DNA from: Biomphalaria glabrata
Taxonomy: Eukaryota > Mollusca > Gastropoda > Planorbidae
DNA length: 64,000 bases
Assembly: GCF_947242115.1 (NCBI RefSeq)
Contig: NC_074721.1
Coordinates: 40,368,754 to 40,432,753, forward strand
Direction of reading: 5' to 3'
Below are positions 21,766-33,843 of this stretch, piece by piece. The position numbers were made by a program, and so were the translations under genes. Position 1 is the first letter of the stretch; every line of letters starts with the position of its first letter. The notes below the pieces were generated by a model, which saw only the letters and a program-made list of their open reading frames with translations, was not told where the DNA came from and searched no databases.

Positions 21766-22689
21766 TATATGTTGTTTATAGTTGGTACTACATCTCTATT
21801 GTATTAACAGTGTTCCTTCCAGATCCATTTGTGTTTTATAGAAAAAAGGCAGGGGTTCTGAGATATGTATTAGTTGTGCTTTTCATGGGCAGCGAGCCTA
21901 AACCTTAACTTGGTGCCCTGAAGGAAAGCAACGAGAACCCCCGCTTGGAAGCCTAAGGACCGAGTCCATTGCACTGGCGGGGATGGAAGAAAGCCTCCAC
22001 AACTATCCACACTCGGTTCCTTGACAGGCCGATGTAAGGCGGACGGAACAGAAGTTTAGGGAAGTTTCCCAACTTCCGCTCATCATTGCTCATCATTGGG
22101 GTTTGTCTCTAGCCCGAGTGACTTGGTTATAATAAATATAACAAATTTACATCTGCATGGATCCCTCGAAGACAAAACATGCAAGCCGATTGAAGGAAGC
22201 TTCCATGAGCCTAGGAGTCTTTGACTCAACGCTAGCGACACTTACAAAGTGATCTCTCTTGTCTAATCCAAGTGGTTGACCAAAATGACTCCATATCAAA
22301 TGTGTTGGTTACAATCTGGAAGAGATGAAACACTACATAGAGAGTAATAGATTGATAGATAAATTAAAGGACAATCTTTCACTCACCCATAATTGATGAA
22401 AGCTGATGCCAATTTCAATTTTCCCGACAAGATCAACGGATAATTTTTCACTTCTTAAGCCAAAGAATGAAATTACACATGTTCCGGAATCCCGGGAACC
22501 TGAAAATTGGGACTAACGAAATTTGACTTTTCCATGTGTCAACAGAGAATGCCGACCATGTCCTATAACCTGCTTACTCTATATAGAGGCCCTAACTAGA
22601 CAGTGGTCCAAAATGCCAATTGAAAAAGCGAACTGATCGGAAAACCACTGCGCAGTGCATCTCAGATATAGGACTAGTTAACTGTGGCT
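21766..22689. other. Spacer with no recognised gene
   Basis: About 21890-22080 is relatively GC-rich (cttgacaggccgatgtaagg) and may be a repeat fragment. No coding exon could be supported. Confidence 0.3.
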
Positions 22690-25600
22690 GATACCTCCAA
22701 CATATTAATAAGAACATAATAGTAAGAACATGATAGTGAGAAAATGATAGTGAAAACATGATAGTAAGAAGATGATATAGAGAAAATCATAGTGAAAACA
22801 TGATAGTAAGAAGATGATAGTGAGAAAATGATAGTGAAAACATGATAGTAAGAACATGATAGTAAGAACATGATAGTGAAAACATGATAGTAAGAACATT
22901 TTAGTAAAACATTGATAGTAGGAACACGATAGTGAAAACATGATAGTGTGAATATGATAGTCGGAATTTTACAGTGAACACATAGTAGCGGGAACATGAT
23001 GTAAGAGCATGATAGCGGCAACATGAAGTTAGAGTATGATAGTGGGAACATGAAGTTAGAACATGATAGTGGGAACATGAAGTTGGAACATGTTAGTGGG
23101 AAAGTGAAGTTAGGACATGATTATGAGAACATGAAAAGTTTGAACATGATAGTGGGAACATGAACAATTTGAACATGATAGTAGGAACATGAAAAGTTTG
23201 AACATGATAATAGGAACATGAAATTAGAACATGATAGTGGGAACATGAAGTTGGAACATGTTAGTGGGAAAGTGAAGTTAGGACATGATTATGAGAACAT
23301 GAAAAGTTTAAACATGATAGTGGGAACATAAAGTTAGAACATGATAGTGGGAACATGAAGTTAGAACATAATAGTGGGAACATGAAGTTGGAACATGTTA
23401 GTGTGAAAGTAAAGTTAGGACATGATTATGAGAACATGAAAAGTTTGAACATGTTAGTGGGAACATGAAAAGTTTGAACATGATAGTAGGAACATGAAAA
23501 GTTTGAACATGATAGTAGGAACATGAAAAGTTTCAACATTATAGTAGGAACATGAAAAGTTTGAACATTATTGTAGGAACATGAAAAGTTTGAACATGAC
23601 AGTGGGAACATGAAATTATAACATGATAGTGGGAACATGAAGTTGGAACATGTTAGTGGGAAAGTGAGGTTAGGACATGATTATGAGAACATGAAAAGTT
23701 TGAACATGATAGTGGGAACATGAAAAATTTGAACATGATAGTAGGAACATGAAAAGTTTGAACATGATAGTAGGAACATGAAAAGTTTGAACATTATAGT
23801 AGGAACATAAAAAGTTTGAACATTATTGTAGGAACATGAAAAGTTTGAATATGATAGTGGGAACATGATATTAGAACATGATAGTGGGAACATGAAGTTG
23901 GAACATGTTAGTGGGAAAGTGAGGTTAGGACATGATTATGAGAACATGAAAAGTTTGAACATGATTGTGGGAACATAAAGTTAGAACATGATAGTGGGAA
24001 CATGAAGTTAGAATATGATAGTGGGAACATGAAGTTGGAACATGTTAGTGGGAAAGTGAAGTTATGACATGATTATGAGAACATGAAAAGTTTGAACATG
24101 ATAGTAGGAACATGAAAAGTTTGAACATTATAGTAGGAACATGAAAAGTTTGAACATTATAGTAGGAACATGAAAAGTTTGAACATGATAGTGGGAACAT
24201 GAAATTAGAACATTATAATTTGAACGTGAAGTTAGAACATGATAATGGGAACATGAAGTTAGAACATGATAGTGGGAACATGAAGTTAGAACATGATAGT
24301 GGGAACATGAAGTTGGAACATGTTAGTGGGAAAGTGAAGTTAGGACATGATTATGAGAAATTGAAAAGTTTGAACATGATAGTAGGAACATGAAAAGTTT
24401 GAACATTATAGTAGGAACATGAAAAGTTTGAACATGATAGTGGGAACATGAAGTTGGAACATGTTAGTGGGAAAGTGAAGTTAGGACATGATTATGAGAA
24501 CATGAAAAGTTTGAACATGATAGTGGGAACATAAAGTTAGAACATGATAGTGGGAACATGAAGTTAGAACATGATAGTGGGAACATAAAGTTGGAACATG
24601 TTAGTGGGAAAGTGAAGTTAGGACATGATTATGAGAACATGAAAAGTTTGAACATGATAGTGGGAACATGAAAAATTTGAACATGATAGTAGGAACATGA
24701 AAAGTTTGAACATTATAGTAGGAACATGAAAAGTTTGAACATTATTGTAGGAACATGAAAAGTTTGAACATGATAGTGGGAACATGAAAAGTTTGAACAT
24801 GATAGTAGGAACATGAAAAGTTTGAACATGATAGTAGGAACATGAAAAGTTTGAACATTATAGTAGGAACATGAAAAGTTTGAACATTATTGTAGGAACA
24901 TGAAAAGTTTGAACATGATAGTGGGAACATGAAAAGTTTGAACATGATAGTAGGAACATGAAAAGTTTGAACACGATAGTAGGAACATGAAAAGTTTGAA
25001 CATTATAGTAGGAACATGAAAAGTTTGAACATTATTGTAGGAACATGAAAAGTTTGAACATGATAATGGGAACATGAAATTAGAACATGATAGTGGGAAC
25101 ATGAAGTTGGAACATGTTAGTGGGAAAGTGAGGTTAGGACATGATTATGAGAACATGAAAAGTTTGAACATGATAGTGGAAACATAAAGTTAGAACATGA
25201 TAGTGGGAACATGAAGTTAGAACATGATAGTGGGAACATGAAGTTGGAACATGTTAGTGGGAAAGTGAAGTTAGGACATGATTATGAGAACATGAAAAGT
25301 TTGAACATGATAGTGGGAACATGAAAAATTTGAACATGATAGTAGGAACATGAAAAGTTTGAACATGATAGTAGGAACATGAAGTTGGAACATGTTAGTG
25401 GGAAAGTGAAGTTAGGACATGATTATGAGAACATGAAAAGTTTGAACATGATAGTGGGAACATGAAAAATTTGAACATGATAGTAGGAACATGAAAAGTT
25501 TGAACATGATAGTAGGAACATGAAAAGTTTGAACATTATAGTAGGAACATGAAAAGTTTGAACATTATAGTAGGAACATGAAAAGTTTGAACATGATAGT

Positions 25601-25805
25601 GGGAACATGAAATTAGAACATTATAATTTGAACGTGAAGTTAGAACATGATAATGGGAACATGAAGTTAGAACATGATAGTGGGAACATGAAGTTAGAAC
25701 ATGATAGTGGGAACATGAAGTTAGAACATGATAGTGGGAACATAAAGTTAGAACATGATAGTGGGAACATGAAGTTAGCACATGATTGTGAAAACACGAA
25801 GTAAA
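22690..25805. repeat. 3.1-kb minisatellite of 13-15 bp GAACATG units
   Basis: Units begin gaacatg and alternate among gatagtgg, gatagtag, aaaagttt and aagtta extensions. A marker block (acatgttagtgggaaagtg) recurs at irregular spacings of about 134-510 bp, showing nested higher-order duplications. Short ORFs on both strands follow from the repeat period and are not taken as genes. The array lies in the intergenic space between the two plus-strand peptide paralogues. Confidence 0.95.
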
Positions 25806-26088
25806 AGATGATAGTGACGTTGTAGATCAGTGCTCGGACTTTCTATGACGATTGTTTTCGGTTCAAACCCTGCCACCTGTTCTCTTCACTGATTTTGGGG
25901 GCCTAGGATTTCACCAGACACTTTTCTATACCTAATTTCGTGAAATCCATAAATAGTAAATTAAGTATAGAAGTAACACCGTCTTACACATGATTATACG
26001 CCCTTATTTTTATTTGACAAATGTTGTTTTAAATGTGGTGATAAGCTGATTGAATCTTTTGCAGCTGCTATTCATTAAGAAAGACGAC

Positions 26089-28149
26089 ATGAAGTTGCTC
26101 TTATGCCTCGTCTTTTTTCTAGCTCTCTATTATTCTTGTGAAGGTAAGATCTCAAGGTAATAAATTGTAAAAAAAAATCATATAAATGCTCAAAATAGAT
26201 TTAAATTTTAAATAATAGTATTTATGTCTAGGTACAATAGAAAATAGGTATTTTTAGTTTTAAGTGTGTTATTTTATTTATAATAATAATTAAAAAAAGT
26301 AAAGTTCCCCTTTCGTGCCTTGTGGTCTAAAGGGCAGATGATGTAAAGGTCATCTGTTTCTGTGGCCTACGGTTAACGAGGGTATCAAGTGGCCAGCAAA
26401 ACTGATGTCAGGTACCCATCAGAGCTGGGTGAACTCAGAGGCGCCCAAAGATCCCAAAATAAAAAATCCCAGTCTTTACTAGGATTCAAAACCGGGACTC
26501 AAGGTTCGTAAGCCAAGTGCTCTACCGCTCAGCCATGACGCCTTCTTTATTTATTTATAGCATATAGTCACCGAGGTAACGTCACATATATCAACAATAA
26601 TTCCTGCTCTAAATATCTTGCTTTTAAAAATGGTGTTTAACCATTTGCATAAAATTAAAATACAAGTGCGGAGCTAACTACTGTAACGCTTGTTGAATCT
26701 GAGCGTCCGTGGTCCGTGCCCAGGTCAAAGGTTTTCATTGCTTCTCCATAGTTAAGCAAGGTTTTCTCTCATTAACGTAACATGACTTTGTGTATGTAAC
26801 ATTAGACTTGTGTTTTCTTTCAAGTGTCTATATATATGTACATAGGTACATACTTTAGGCCTAAAGGTAGGTATACATCGTGTGTTCGTTGAGTGGAGAG
26901 GTCAGGAGGTGTAGGCCAATCAAGTTACAGCTTAGGACCCCCTCCCCATTATATAGTGCCCCACCCCCTAAAACTTGTCCGAGTTTATTTGTTATGAATA
27001 ATATATTATGGGCAGCCGCCTAGGGGCTCTGATCGGTGGGGGCCTCGCATAGGATTCTTTTTTAGAGAAGAAATAGCAAAACTTGTGCCCAATGTTAGGT
27101 TTTAAATAAATTGCGTCATTTTATTTATTTTTTTTTGGCTTTTTAAATTTTTTAAAATCTATTTCATTTAGGGACACCAATTTCAATTCGCTTAGGGCCT
27201 CCAATTATCTTATCAGGCACTGTCAGTCCTAGCCCTCTAGGTCTCCGTAAATCATATTTTTACAGACATATTGTCTAACTTGAAGATCTTAGGACAAACA
27301 CTGACAAAACAGATACAAGACACCGATAGTAAAGACAAACAGACACAAACACTCTTTTGTTCCCCTGGCAATCAAATCATTAAATAAGAACAATCTGGTA
27401 TAAACTTTGTCACATGTAAATTATGAGTGAGTCTGGTGTGAATGTACACTTTGGTTTCTTATAGTTATAATGCTTTTTGTTTGGTGTAATGCACAAATTG
27501 TAAGACAAATTTCCTTACGGATAATAAAGATTATTATTATTATTATTTAAAGACTATATTTGCCTCCAACGCCAGTGGCGTAGCTATGTTGGGGGGACTG
27601 AAGAGAATTTGAAATTCCCCCTGGGCTTCCACTTGATGGGGGCCCAAATTGAGTGTTCGAATTGAATTTTTTTTTACATTTAATATTAAACATTACGCCA
27701 TTATCTCGTCTTCATGTGGAATGTCTAAATGCAGGGGCCCCTAAAGTTTTCAAGCCCTCGAGGGCCCCCCAAATGATGGCGAATTCCTAGCTACGCCACT
27801 GTCCAACGCCTTTACATTCCATTGTCACTCAGTTCCGCCCCTGTGTTTGACTTTATCTTATCTTACTTTTAATGGTGAGTTGAAGACGTATGTTGAACAT
27901 CTGCAGCTCTAAATGCAGAAGAACTGTTGGCACTTGGGAACAGCATTACCCCGGACCACCACCACCACCAACAGCCCCTTTTTGGTAGCTAAGGAGGACA
28001 TATACATTAGTATTTTCCTCATGAGAGGCGAGTATACAATATGAAACCGATACAAGTATACACAAGTGTCTTCTTCTCTACAGCTGATGTATGTCTCTTT
28101 GGACCAGTGTGTGCTCAACATGTACTATCAACAGTGGAGAATGGACAGG

Positions 28150-28235
<86 letters not shown>

Positions 28236-29097
28236 TAGATAGATATAAAGCTCTTCAAAATCGACACTAGCAGCTGGGGAAAAGTAGTACTGGATAGATC
28301 CACATGGAGAGCGAGCATAAAGGAAGGGTCTCGGATTACAGATGCCATACACTACAGAAGCAGAAAGAAGGGTGATAATGCAACAGCGCCTGGTGATTAC
28401 AGATGCCCAACCTGCGATCGCAACTGTGTATCAAGGATTGGCCATTTAGTCACACAAGAAGTTGTAAAGGAAAAAGATCGTCTCTCGAGACGTAAACTCC
28501 CACAGAGAGATAGATAGATCTAGGCCAGTGGTTCCCAAACTGTTTCAGTATTTGAGGAGAAGGGACTAAATCAATTTCCAAGGTAAGTGTCAAAGGGCGC
28601 ACAAACATACAAAATCTATAAATCCAGTCGAATGGAACCAATCTTTTTCTGTTTTATTATAATAGTTTGGAGGACGGAGGCAAACACGGCGTCACCGGCC
28701 GAATGTGGACCACAGGCCTTAATCTAGGCATCACTGGTCTCGACTGTGTCAATAGGTTTCTGTTTGAACTGATAGAGTCGCTATACACTCGTTTAAAAAT
28801 TCAGGATAGTGATGGTCTCATACAACTCAGAACAACGAGATCAACGGACATTAAATAAAATATTTGAAAATTACTAACGCATATAAGGGAAGAACTCCAC
28901 ATTTTTAATATATTTTAATACTGAAAGACGTATTTCTTTTTTTTTTTAATTGAAAACTAATCTATTAATATTTGTGAGGGTTTTTTTTAATTATTAATTT
29001 ATGTTTTGTTAGGAACAGTGAAAAAAATGTGTGCAAAGTTTCAACTTGATCTGAAAATAGGAAGAAGGAGAAATAAGATCTAATAAGTACCAGACAG

Positions 29098-29131
<34 letters not shown>

Positions 29132-30109
29132 AAACAGACAAACAGACAGCCGGACAGACAGACAGACGGACGGACAGACAGACAAACAGACAAACAGACA
29201 GCCGGACAGACAGACAGACGGACAGACAGACAGACGGACAGACGAACAGACGGGCAGACGGACAGACAGACAGACGGACAGACAGACGGAGTAAGTTGAT
29301 AAAAGCTTTGTAAATATAGACTGCTATTGCACCCAGTTAAGATTAGCCCTGTCGAGTGGTATGCTCTCTGCACGATATCTCGATGGTCTAAGGTCCGAAC
29401 CCCAGCCGTTCTGTGCTATGTTTGGGCTAGGATATAAGAATTTTCCGAAACATATAAAACGTAAAGAAACAAAATATAAACTCCTTGAAAAAAAAAAAAG
29501 CCTATCTTAAAGGGAAGAACTCCATCTTTAAAACTATATCTACCAATAATGTACAAAATGTATTCGATATCAAACAAAATAATTAATTACCAATGATTAG
29601 CTGAATATTTGAGTTTTTTTTAAATTGATTCCTTGTTGTTAAGTACAATAAATAATTGTTTAAAGTATCAATTTGATCGAAGAATGCGTGAGGGGAGGGG
29701 GAAATAGTAACAATTATTTAAGGGGACTAAACCCAACAAATTATTCCATATTTGTGAAGATTAGTTTCAACTGTTGCTACTAAACAGATTAATTAATTAC
29801 CAGTAGTTAATGTATAATTGGTTATATGTTTTTATTGATTCATGTTTTGTCTATGTCAATGAATAATTGTGCAAAGTTTCAGCTTGATCCAAGAATGGGT
29901 GTGGGAGAAATAACGTGTACACACTTTTTACCAGACAGACAGAGAGACAGACAAAAAATGTAAAAATGGACACACAATTGTGTTTGGCTGATTCCATACA
30001 TTGTCTCTTTCAGACCTATTGCTGCATGAGCGGCTACCACACGATTTATACCAGTCTCCACACTAATGCCGGACATCTGAGTGTTGCCTGTCAATGTCTT
30101 CTGACCTGA
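26089..30109 (+). CDS. Small secreted six-cysteine peptide, paralogue B (3 coding exons)
   Basis: Coding exons are 26089-26143, 28084-28148 and 30014-30109. Exon 1 encodes [18 protein letters not shown]. Exon 2 encodes [14 protein letters not shown] and ends STVENGQ. Exon 3 encodes [16 protein letters not shown], then [15 protein letters not shown] and TGA. Splice sites are canonical (GAAG|GTAAGA, ACAG|CTGATG, ACAG|GTAGAT, TCAG|ACCTAT), with phases 1 then 0. Cysteine spacing is the same as in A and C. The acceptor TTTGCAG 24 bp before the ATG implies a non-coding first exon. The exon 2 donor runs directly into a GATA microsatellite, so the donor hexamer is itself repeat-like. The 71-aa product is closest to paralogue A. 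Function is unknown; a secreted disulfide-rich peptide is inferred. Confidence 0.85.
26301..26545 (-). mobile_element. tRNA-derived SINE, family 1
   Basis: The minus copy starts with gttcccctttcgtgccttgt and ends with a tRNA-like head (gctctaccgctcagccatg). It lies in intron 1 of peptide gene B. Confidence 0.75.
27573..27801. mobile_element. hAT MITE with perfect 8-bp target duplication
   Basis: Ends CAGTGGCGTAGCTA and TAGCTACGCCACTG, flanked by tccaacgc on both sides (27565-27572 and 27802-27809). It has the same terminal design as the larger hAT at 7694-9820, so it could be a deletion derivative. It lies in intron 1 of peptide gene B. Confidence 0.95.
28149..28242. repeat. GATA/GA microsatellite abutting a splice donor
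   Basis: A GATA run followed by GAGA and GATA again starts at the first intron base after exon 2 of peptide gene B. Confidence 0.95.
28243..28470 (+). mobile_element. LINE C-terminal fragment with Cys/His finger
   Basis: The reading [20 protein letters not shown], then [18 protein letters not shown] and [17 protein letters not shown], is the post-reverse-transcriptase block plus finger of the LINE family at 4137-4905. It lies in intron 2 of peptide gene B. Confidence 0.65.
28526..28738. mobile_element. Possible hAT remnant
   Basis: The left edge CAGTGGTTCCCAAAC and right edge ctaggcatcactg look like hAT termini, but they are not clearly of the same family. Flanks atctaggc and gtctcgac match at 5 of 8. 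It may be a chimera of two elements. Confidence 0.35.
29090..29290. repeat. CAGA/CGGA tetranucleotide repeat
   Basis: About 200 bp of cagacaga with cggacggac interruptions, at the edge of a copy of the CTGT-edge dispersed repeat in inverted orientation. It lies in intron 2 of gene B. Confidence 0.9.
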
Positions 30110-30169
30110 ATGGCCACTCACGTAACATTGTTTATGTTTATGTAGTGGAATTAACTTGTTTAGATCTCC

Positions 30170-30175
30170 AATAAA
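30170..30175 (+). promoter_or_regulatory. Polyadenylation signal AATAAA (peptide gene B)
   Basis: AATAAA lies 61 bp past the gene B stop, about the same spacing as in gene A. Confidence 0.65.
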
Positions 30176-30429
30176 ACTTTCCAACACTAGTGTGTTTCTT
30201 ATATTTTAAGAATTAAGACACAAAATTCTAATAGTTTCTTCATTTGTTATAGAACTAGTACTGTTCAATTTTTATGCAAACCAAAATTGGAACATGAACA
30301 AATATTATTAAGAATATCCAAACTCATGAATTAGAAATGCACACAAAGACTACAATCTCTGTCAATATCATCGAAAAAGCTGCCGATACAGTTATATTGT
30401 TAGTTGGACTAACGACTTGATACCACAAG

Positions 30430-30600
30430 ATACGGGGACTATGGATCATCTTATGGACATGAGATGAATGCCCGAGCATTAGCTGTGGTCGGAACGATGT
30501 CGCCCACAAATCAGTTCCCCCCTCTCCACGCAGCTGATGTATCCAAAGTGGTGATACAGTTTGGGGTCAGCGGCGACGCAGTTCTGCCAGGTTGTAATAT
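30430..30600 (+). repeat. Dispersed repeat, copy 2
   Basis: Shares gctgtggtcggaacgatgtc and flanking sequence with 4980-5130. The similarity ends just after the cagttcccc run. Confidence 0.6.
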
Positions 30601-30689
30601 TATTAAAACTGAGCTTATTTTTAAGAAAATATGGCTAAATACTGTGTAACTTACAAAAAGAATAACACAGCTAATGGACCCCCCCCCCA

Positions 30690-30950
30690 CACACGATTGA
30701 CCTGCTGACCACTGTAAAAAAAAAAAACCTAGACTCTATGACCACATCACAATATCCTCAGTGCTCAAACTTTCCCTCAGGGAACAGTACCAGGAAAAAG
30801 AGGACGAGGCAGACAGAGAAAGCGATGGGAAGTCAATATCAAAGAATGGACAGGCGTGTCATGAATGAAATTCTATCAATGGCGAATGACAAGAAAGAAT
30901 GGAGAAAGACGGTTGACAGATCTAGTGTGGTGCCCCAAAGGTTTCTACAT
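30690..30950 (+). mobile_element. LINE 3' tail
   Basis: The readings LREQYQEKEDEADRESD and, in the adjacent frame, RGRQRKRWEVN-like residues then W-KTVDRSSVVPQR, match the LINE C-terminus seen at 10240. It is 5'-truncated and frame-broken. Confidence 0.6.
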
Positions 30951-32255
30951 AATTTCCATTTGTTTTTGACTATTAATAGTGAATAACTGTAGGCTAAAAA
31001 AATGGTGTAATTTTATGAAAAAAAAAATGCCTTCATAGTTCGTTTTAAAAATTAAAATTTTCTCTTTCCAATTGCATATAGTAGCCGAATCTTCAAAACT
31101 TTAAAAGTCTTAAGTATCATAATCTCAAAAATGGTTCTTACAATTTTTCTAAAAGTTTAAGATGCAGGTAAACCTAATGTAGATTAAGATAAGATCAGAT
31201 CTAATAATAACCATTGCTAATTGATTTGATCCGATGTAATTTTAAAAAATGTTCAATAGTTTCTTAATTAAAATACATTCATAACAAATTTTACTACTGG
31301 AAGCTAAAACAAGATATCGTATTTTTTTTTTATATTTAAAAATGACCAATTGGGGTGTCAAGAGTGAATAACTAAATGATCTGCATCAGTTATCTCCTCT
31401 GTTTAATTGAAACGAACTGAATAAAAAAAAAAAAAAGGGCGCGTAACTTTGTGTGTGTCTGATTGAAAGCTATCTAGTTCACAATAGCTTCCTTTGAAGT
31501 CCGCGCCAAGTGTATTCAAACTAAACAAACTTCACGTCTGCTCTGGGAGTGGTGGGATTGAAAATACACACGTGGCAGCCATTCCAATACATTACTACCC
31601 TCTCGTTTGTTTTTCGTTTACTTTGTTTCTTAATTGTTTATTTCTATTTTCGTTGTATTAGATTTTGTTAACGTTTCATAACTTTTGTTGTATGTTACAA
31701 TGCCTCCATTTAACTCACGCGCTCAAAAAAAAGTTGTCACTGATCTCGAAAACGGCTCCAACGATTTTTTCCTTAAAATTCTTCAAATAGTAATAACTCT
31801 GCTTTGACCTTTATAATTTGTAGAAGTGTAATAATCTAATGATGTGAAATGGCGCGTGGTAAAAAAAATCATTTTTTAAAAATCTCAGATTCCTTAGTTA
31901 TTAACAGGAAAATAATCGCTTTAAATAGTCTAATGGAGGCATTGTTTTTTAAAGTGTTTTTCTTGTTTTTTAATTGTTTTGTTTTTGGTGGGTTTTTTTT
32001 ACATCGACAGGCAACAAACATATGTGCTGACAAAGACAAACCAGATCCGGTTAAAACCTTCCCTACACTAGGCCATATAAGCTCTTCACTAAACGTAGAC
32101 AGTCATCCCGCAACAAGATACGATCCAACACCCACTAAGACACCACGCCAAGACGAACCAAACAAGCACGCCCAACAAAAACCACGATAGACGCACATCC
32201 CGAAATTCAGTGCTAGGCCCGTGGGAGGGGTGGGGGATTGGGAGTTTAAACGTAA
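30951..32255. other. Spacer with two dispersed-repeat copies
   Basis: Copies of the gatctcgaaaacggctc repeat occur at about 31110-31170 and 31737-31830. A run of open sequence at 32013-32190 follows an acceptor-like acag but has no partner exons. No gene is called. Confidence 0.3.
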
Positions 32256-32365
32256 ATGTCCCTTGGGCTTTTATGTTAGCTCCGTGGGAGGCAGTGGAGA
32301 AACTAGAAGGGGATTTAGCTTTAGCTACCATTGAGTCAGCCCAACTCTAATTGGGTGGATATCAT
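32256..32365 (+). repeat. Direct repeat left of the CATGGTCT minisatellite
   Basis: ttttatgttagctccgtggg followed by aggca recurs at 34301-34405. The two copies bracket the minisatellite and its insertions. Confidence 0.7.
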
Positions 32366-32807
32366 ATTCTCACTATGATATTCCAACTATCTTATTCAAA
32401 CTACTATCATGTTCTCACTATCAAGGTCTCACTATCATGGTCTAACCATAAGGGTCTCACTAACATGGTCTAACTAACATGGTCTCACTATCATGGTCTC
32501 ACTATCATGGTCTAATCACCATGGTCTAACCATCATGGTCTCACCACATGGTCTAACCATATGGTCTAACCATCATGATCTCACTTCATGGTCTAAACAT
32601 CATGGTCTAACCATCATGGTCTAACCATCATGGTCTAACCATCATGCTCTCACCATCATGGTCAAACTATCATGCTCTAACTATCATGCTCTCCTAACCA
32701 TCATGCTCTCATTATGATTGTCTCCCTACCAAAGTCTCACTATCATGCTATTACTATCATGCTCTCACTATCAAGGTCTCAGTATCATGCTATCATGCTA
32801 TCACTAT

Positions 32808-33825
32808 TGTTGTAAATCTGGTGGTGACACAAATGGGGGTAGTGTTGTGTGTTTTTAGCCTACCCAAATCGCCACATTCCAGCGCAGGAAGAGCGGTCAA
32901 CTGTGACCAGTGACAGTACACGCCAGTTCGGCAACGACCTGTGTGTAAATATTACGCACGCAAGTCAAGGCGATTGTGATCATTCTGAGTGGTCAAGAAC
33001 GTTCCATCCGATTCTAGAAGGCCAGTAGAGACCAGGGGCGGACTGGTTGTCAAAATCGGCCCGGGAATTTCTATAAAATTCGGCCCACAAATTCTCTATC
33101 ATGTGATAGGCATCCATTTCTAGGTGTATCGGTCCTTAAAAATCATTGTTAAGTTTGATAATGTATCGATATGCATGCATACAGTGAACTCTATATCTTA
33201 ATAAGCAATATATAGCGTCTTTTTAAATCAGCAATTATGTAGGCCCTAAAAAGATGAAGCCTACTAGAAGCACTGTCTACATTCTACATTTTATTTTCGG
33301 AAAATGTGTTTGATTAAAAGAGTATTACACTGTAATGTCTGTGAAAGATTTTTTTTTTAAACACGACGCTCAGAGGGCCTTTTATAAAAATAATAATAAT
33401 AACATAATAAGAATATTATAAAACCTTTAACAACATGATATGTGCCATAGTGACTTCGATCAGGCCATTTCGGTGGCCCTACCGGCCCATTAGGGTACCG
33501 GCCCACCGGGCTTTTGCCCAAATGCCCATATAGCCAGTCCGCCCCTGGTAGAGACACTATATAAGAGCGAGTGTGTCAAAAAGACTTCACGTTACCTCGC
33601 ATGTGACCAGTACGAGGCGAAAACCAGCACGGTGTGTGAAGGTGGAGCAAGGCTTGGTTTTGGACAGTTTGTGTAATGTTGTTGCCAACTGCGCAATATT
33701 TGTAATGTATTTGAAATTAAACTGACTGATACTTTGGAGCCCTGATGAGTTGTGAGGTTCTTTAAGTTCGTTGTGTCGTGTGGTGCAGTGAGAAGAGAGC
33801 CTGGATAGTAGGAGAGATCGTAACA
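32808..33825 (+). mobile_element. Solo-LTR-like fossil with nested MITE
   Basis: Begins TGTTGTAAATC and ends GATCGTAACA (TG...CA). It is flanked by ctat on both sides (actat if shifted by one). It holds a TATA-like tataagagcg near 33560 and an AT-rich 3' part. Without the nested 515-bp hAT MITE it would be about 500 bp, a plausible LTR length. No internal coding region is present. Ty3/Gypsy-like is only a guess. Confidence 0.55.
33033..33547. mobile_element. hAT MITE, CAGGGGCGGACTGG family, copy 2
   Basis: Perfect terminal repeats CAGGGGCGGACTGG and CCAGTCCGCCCCTG. Perfect 8-bp target duplication gtagagac (33025-33032 and 33548-33555). It sits inside the solo-LTR-like fossil, so it is the younger insertion. 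Confidence 0.95.
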
Positions 33826-33843
33826 CTATCAAGGTCTTACTAT

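Noticed and set aside
22674-25804. Many 60-134-codon ORFs in the GAACATG array
   Set aside because: Low-complexity products of a minisatellite in several frames on both strands.
32013-32190. Open stretch (ICADKDKPDPVKTF...) after an acceptor-like acag
   Set aside because: No partner exons and no recognisable family. The surrounding sequence looks like a dispersed repeat. Left as uncalled.
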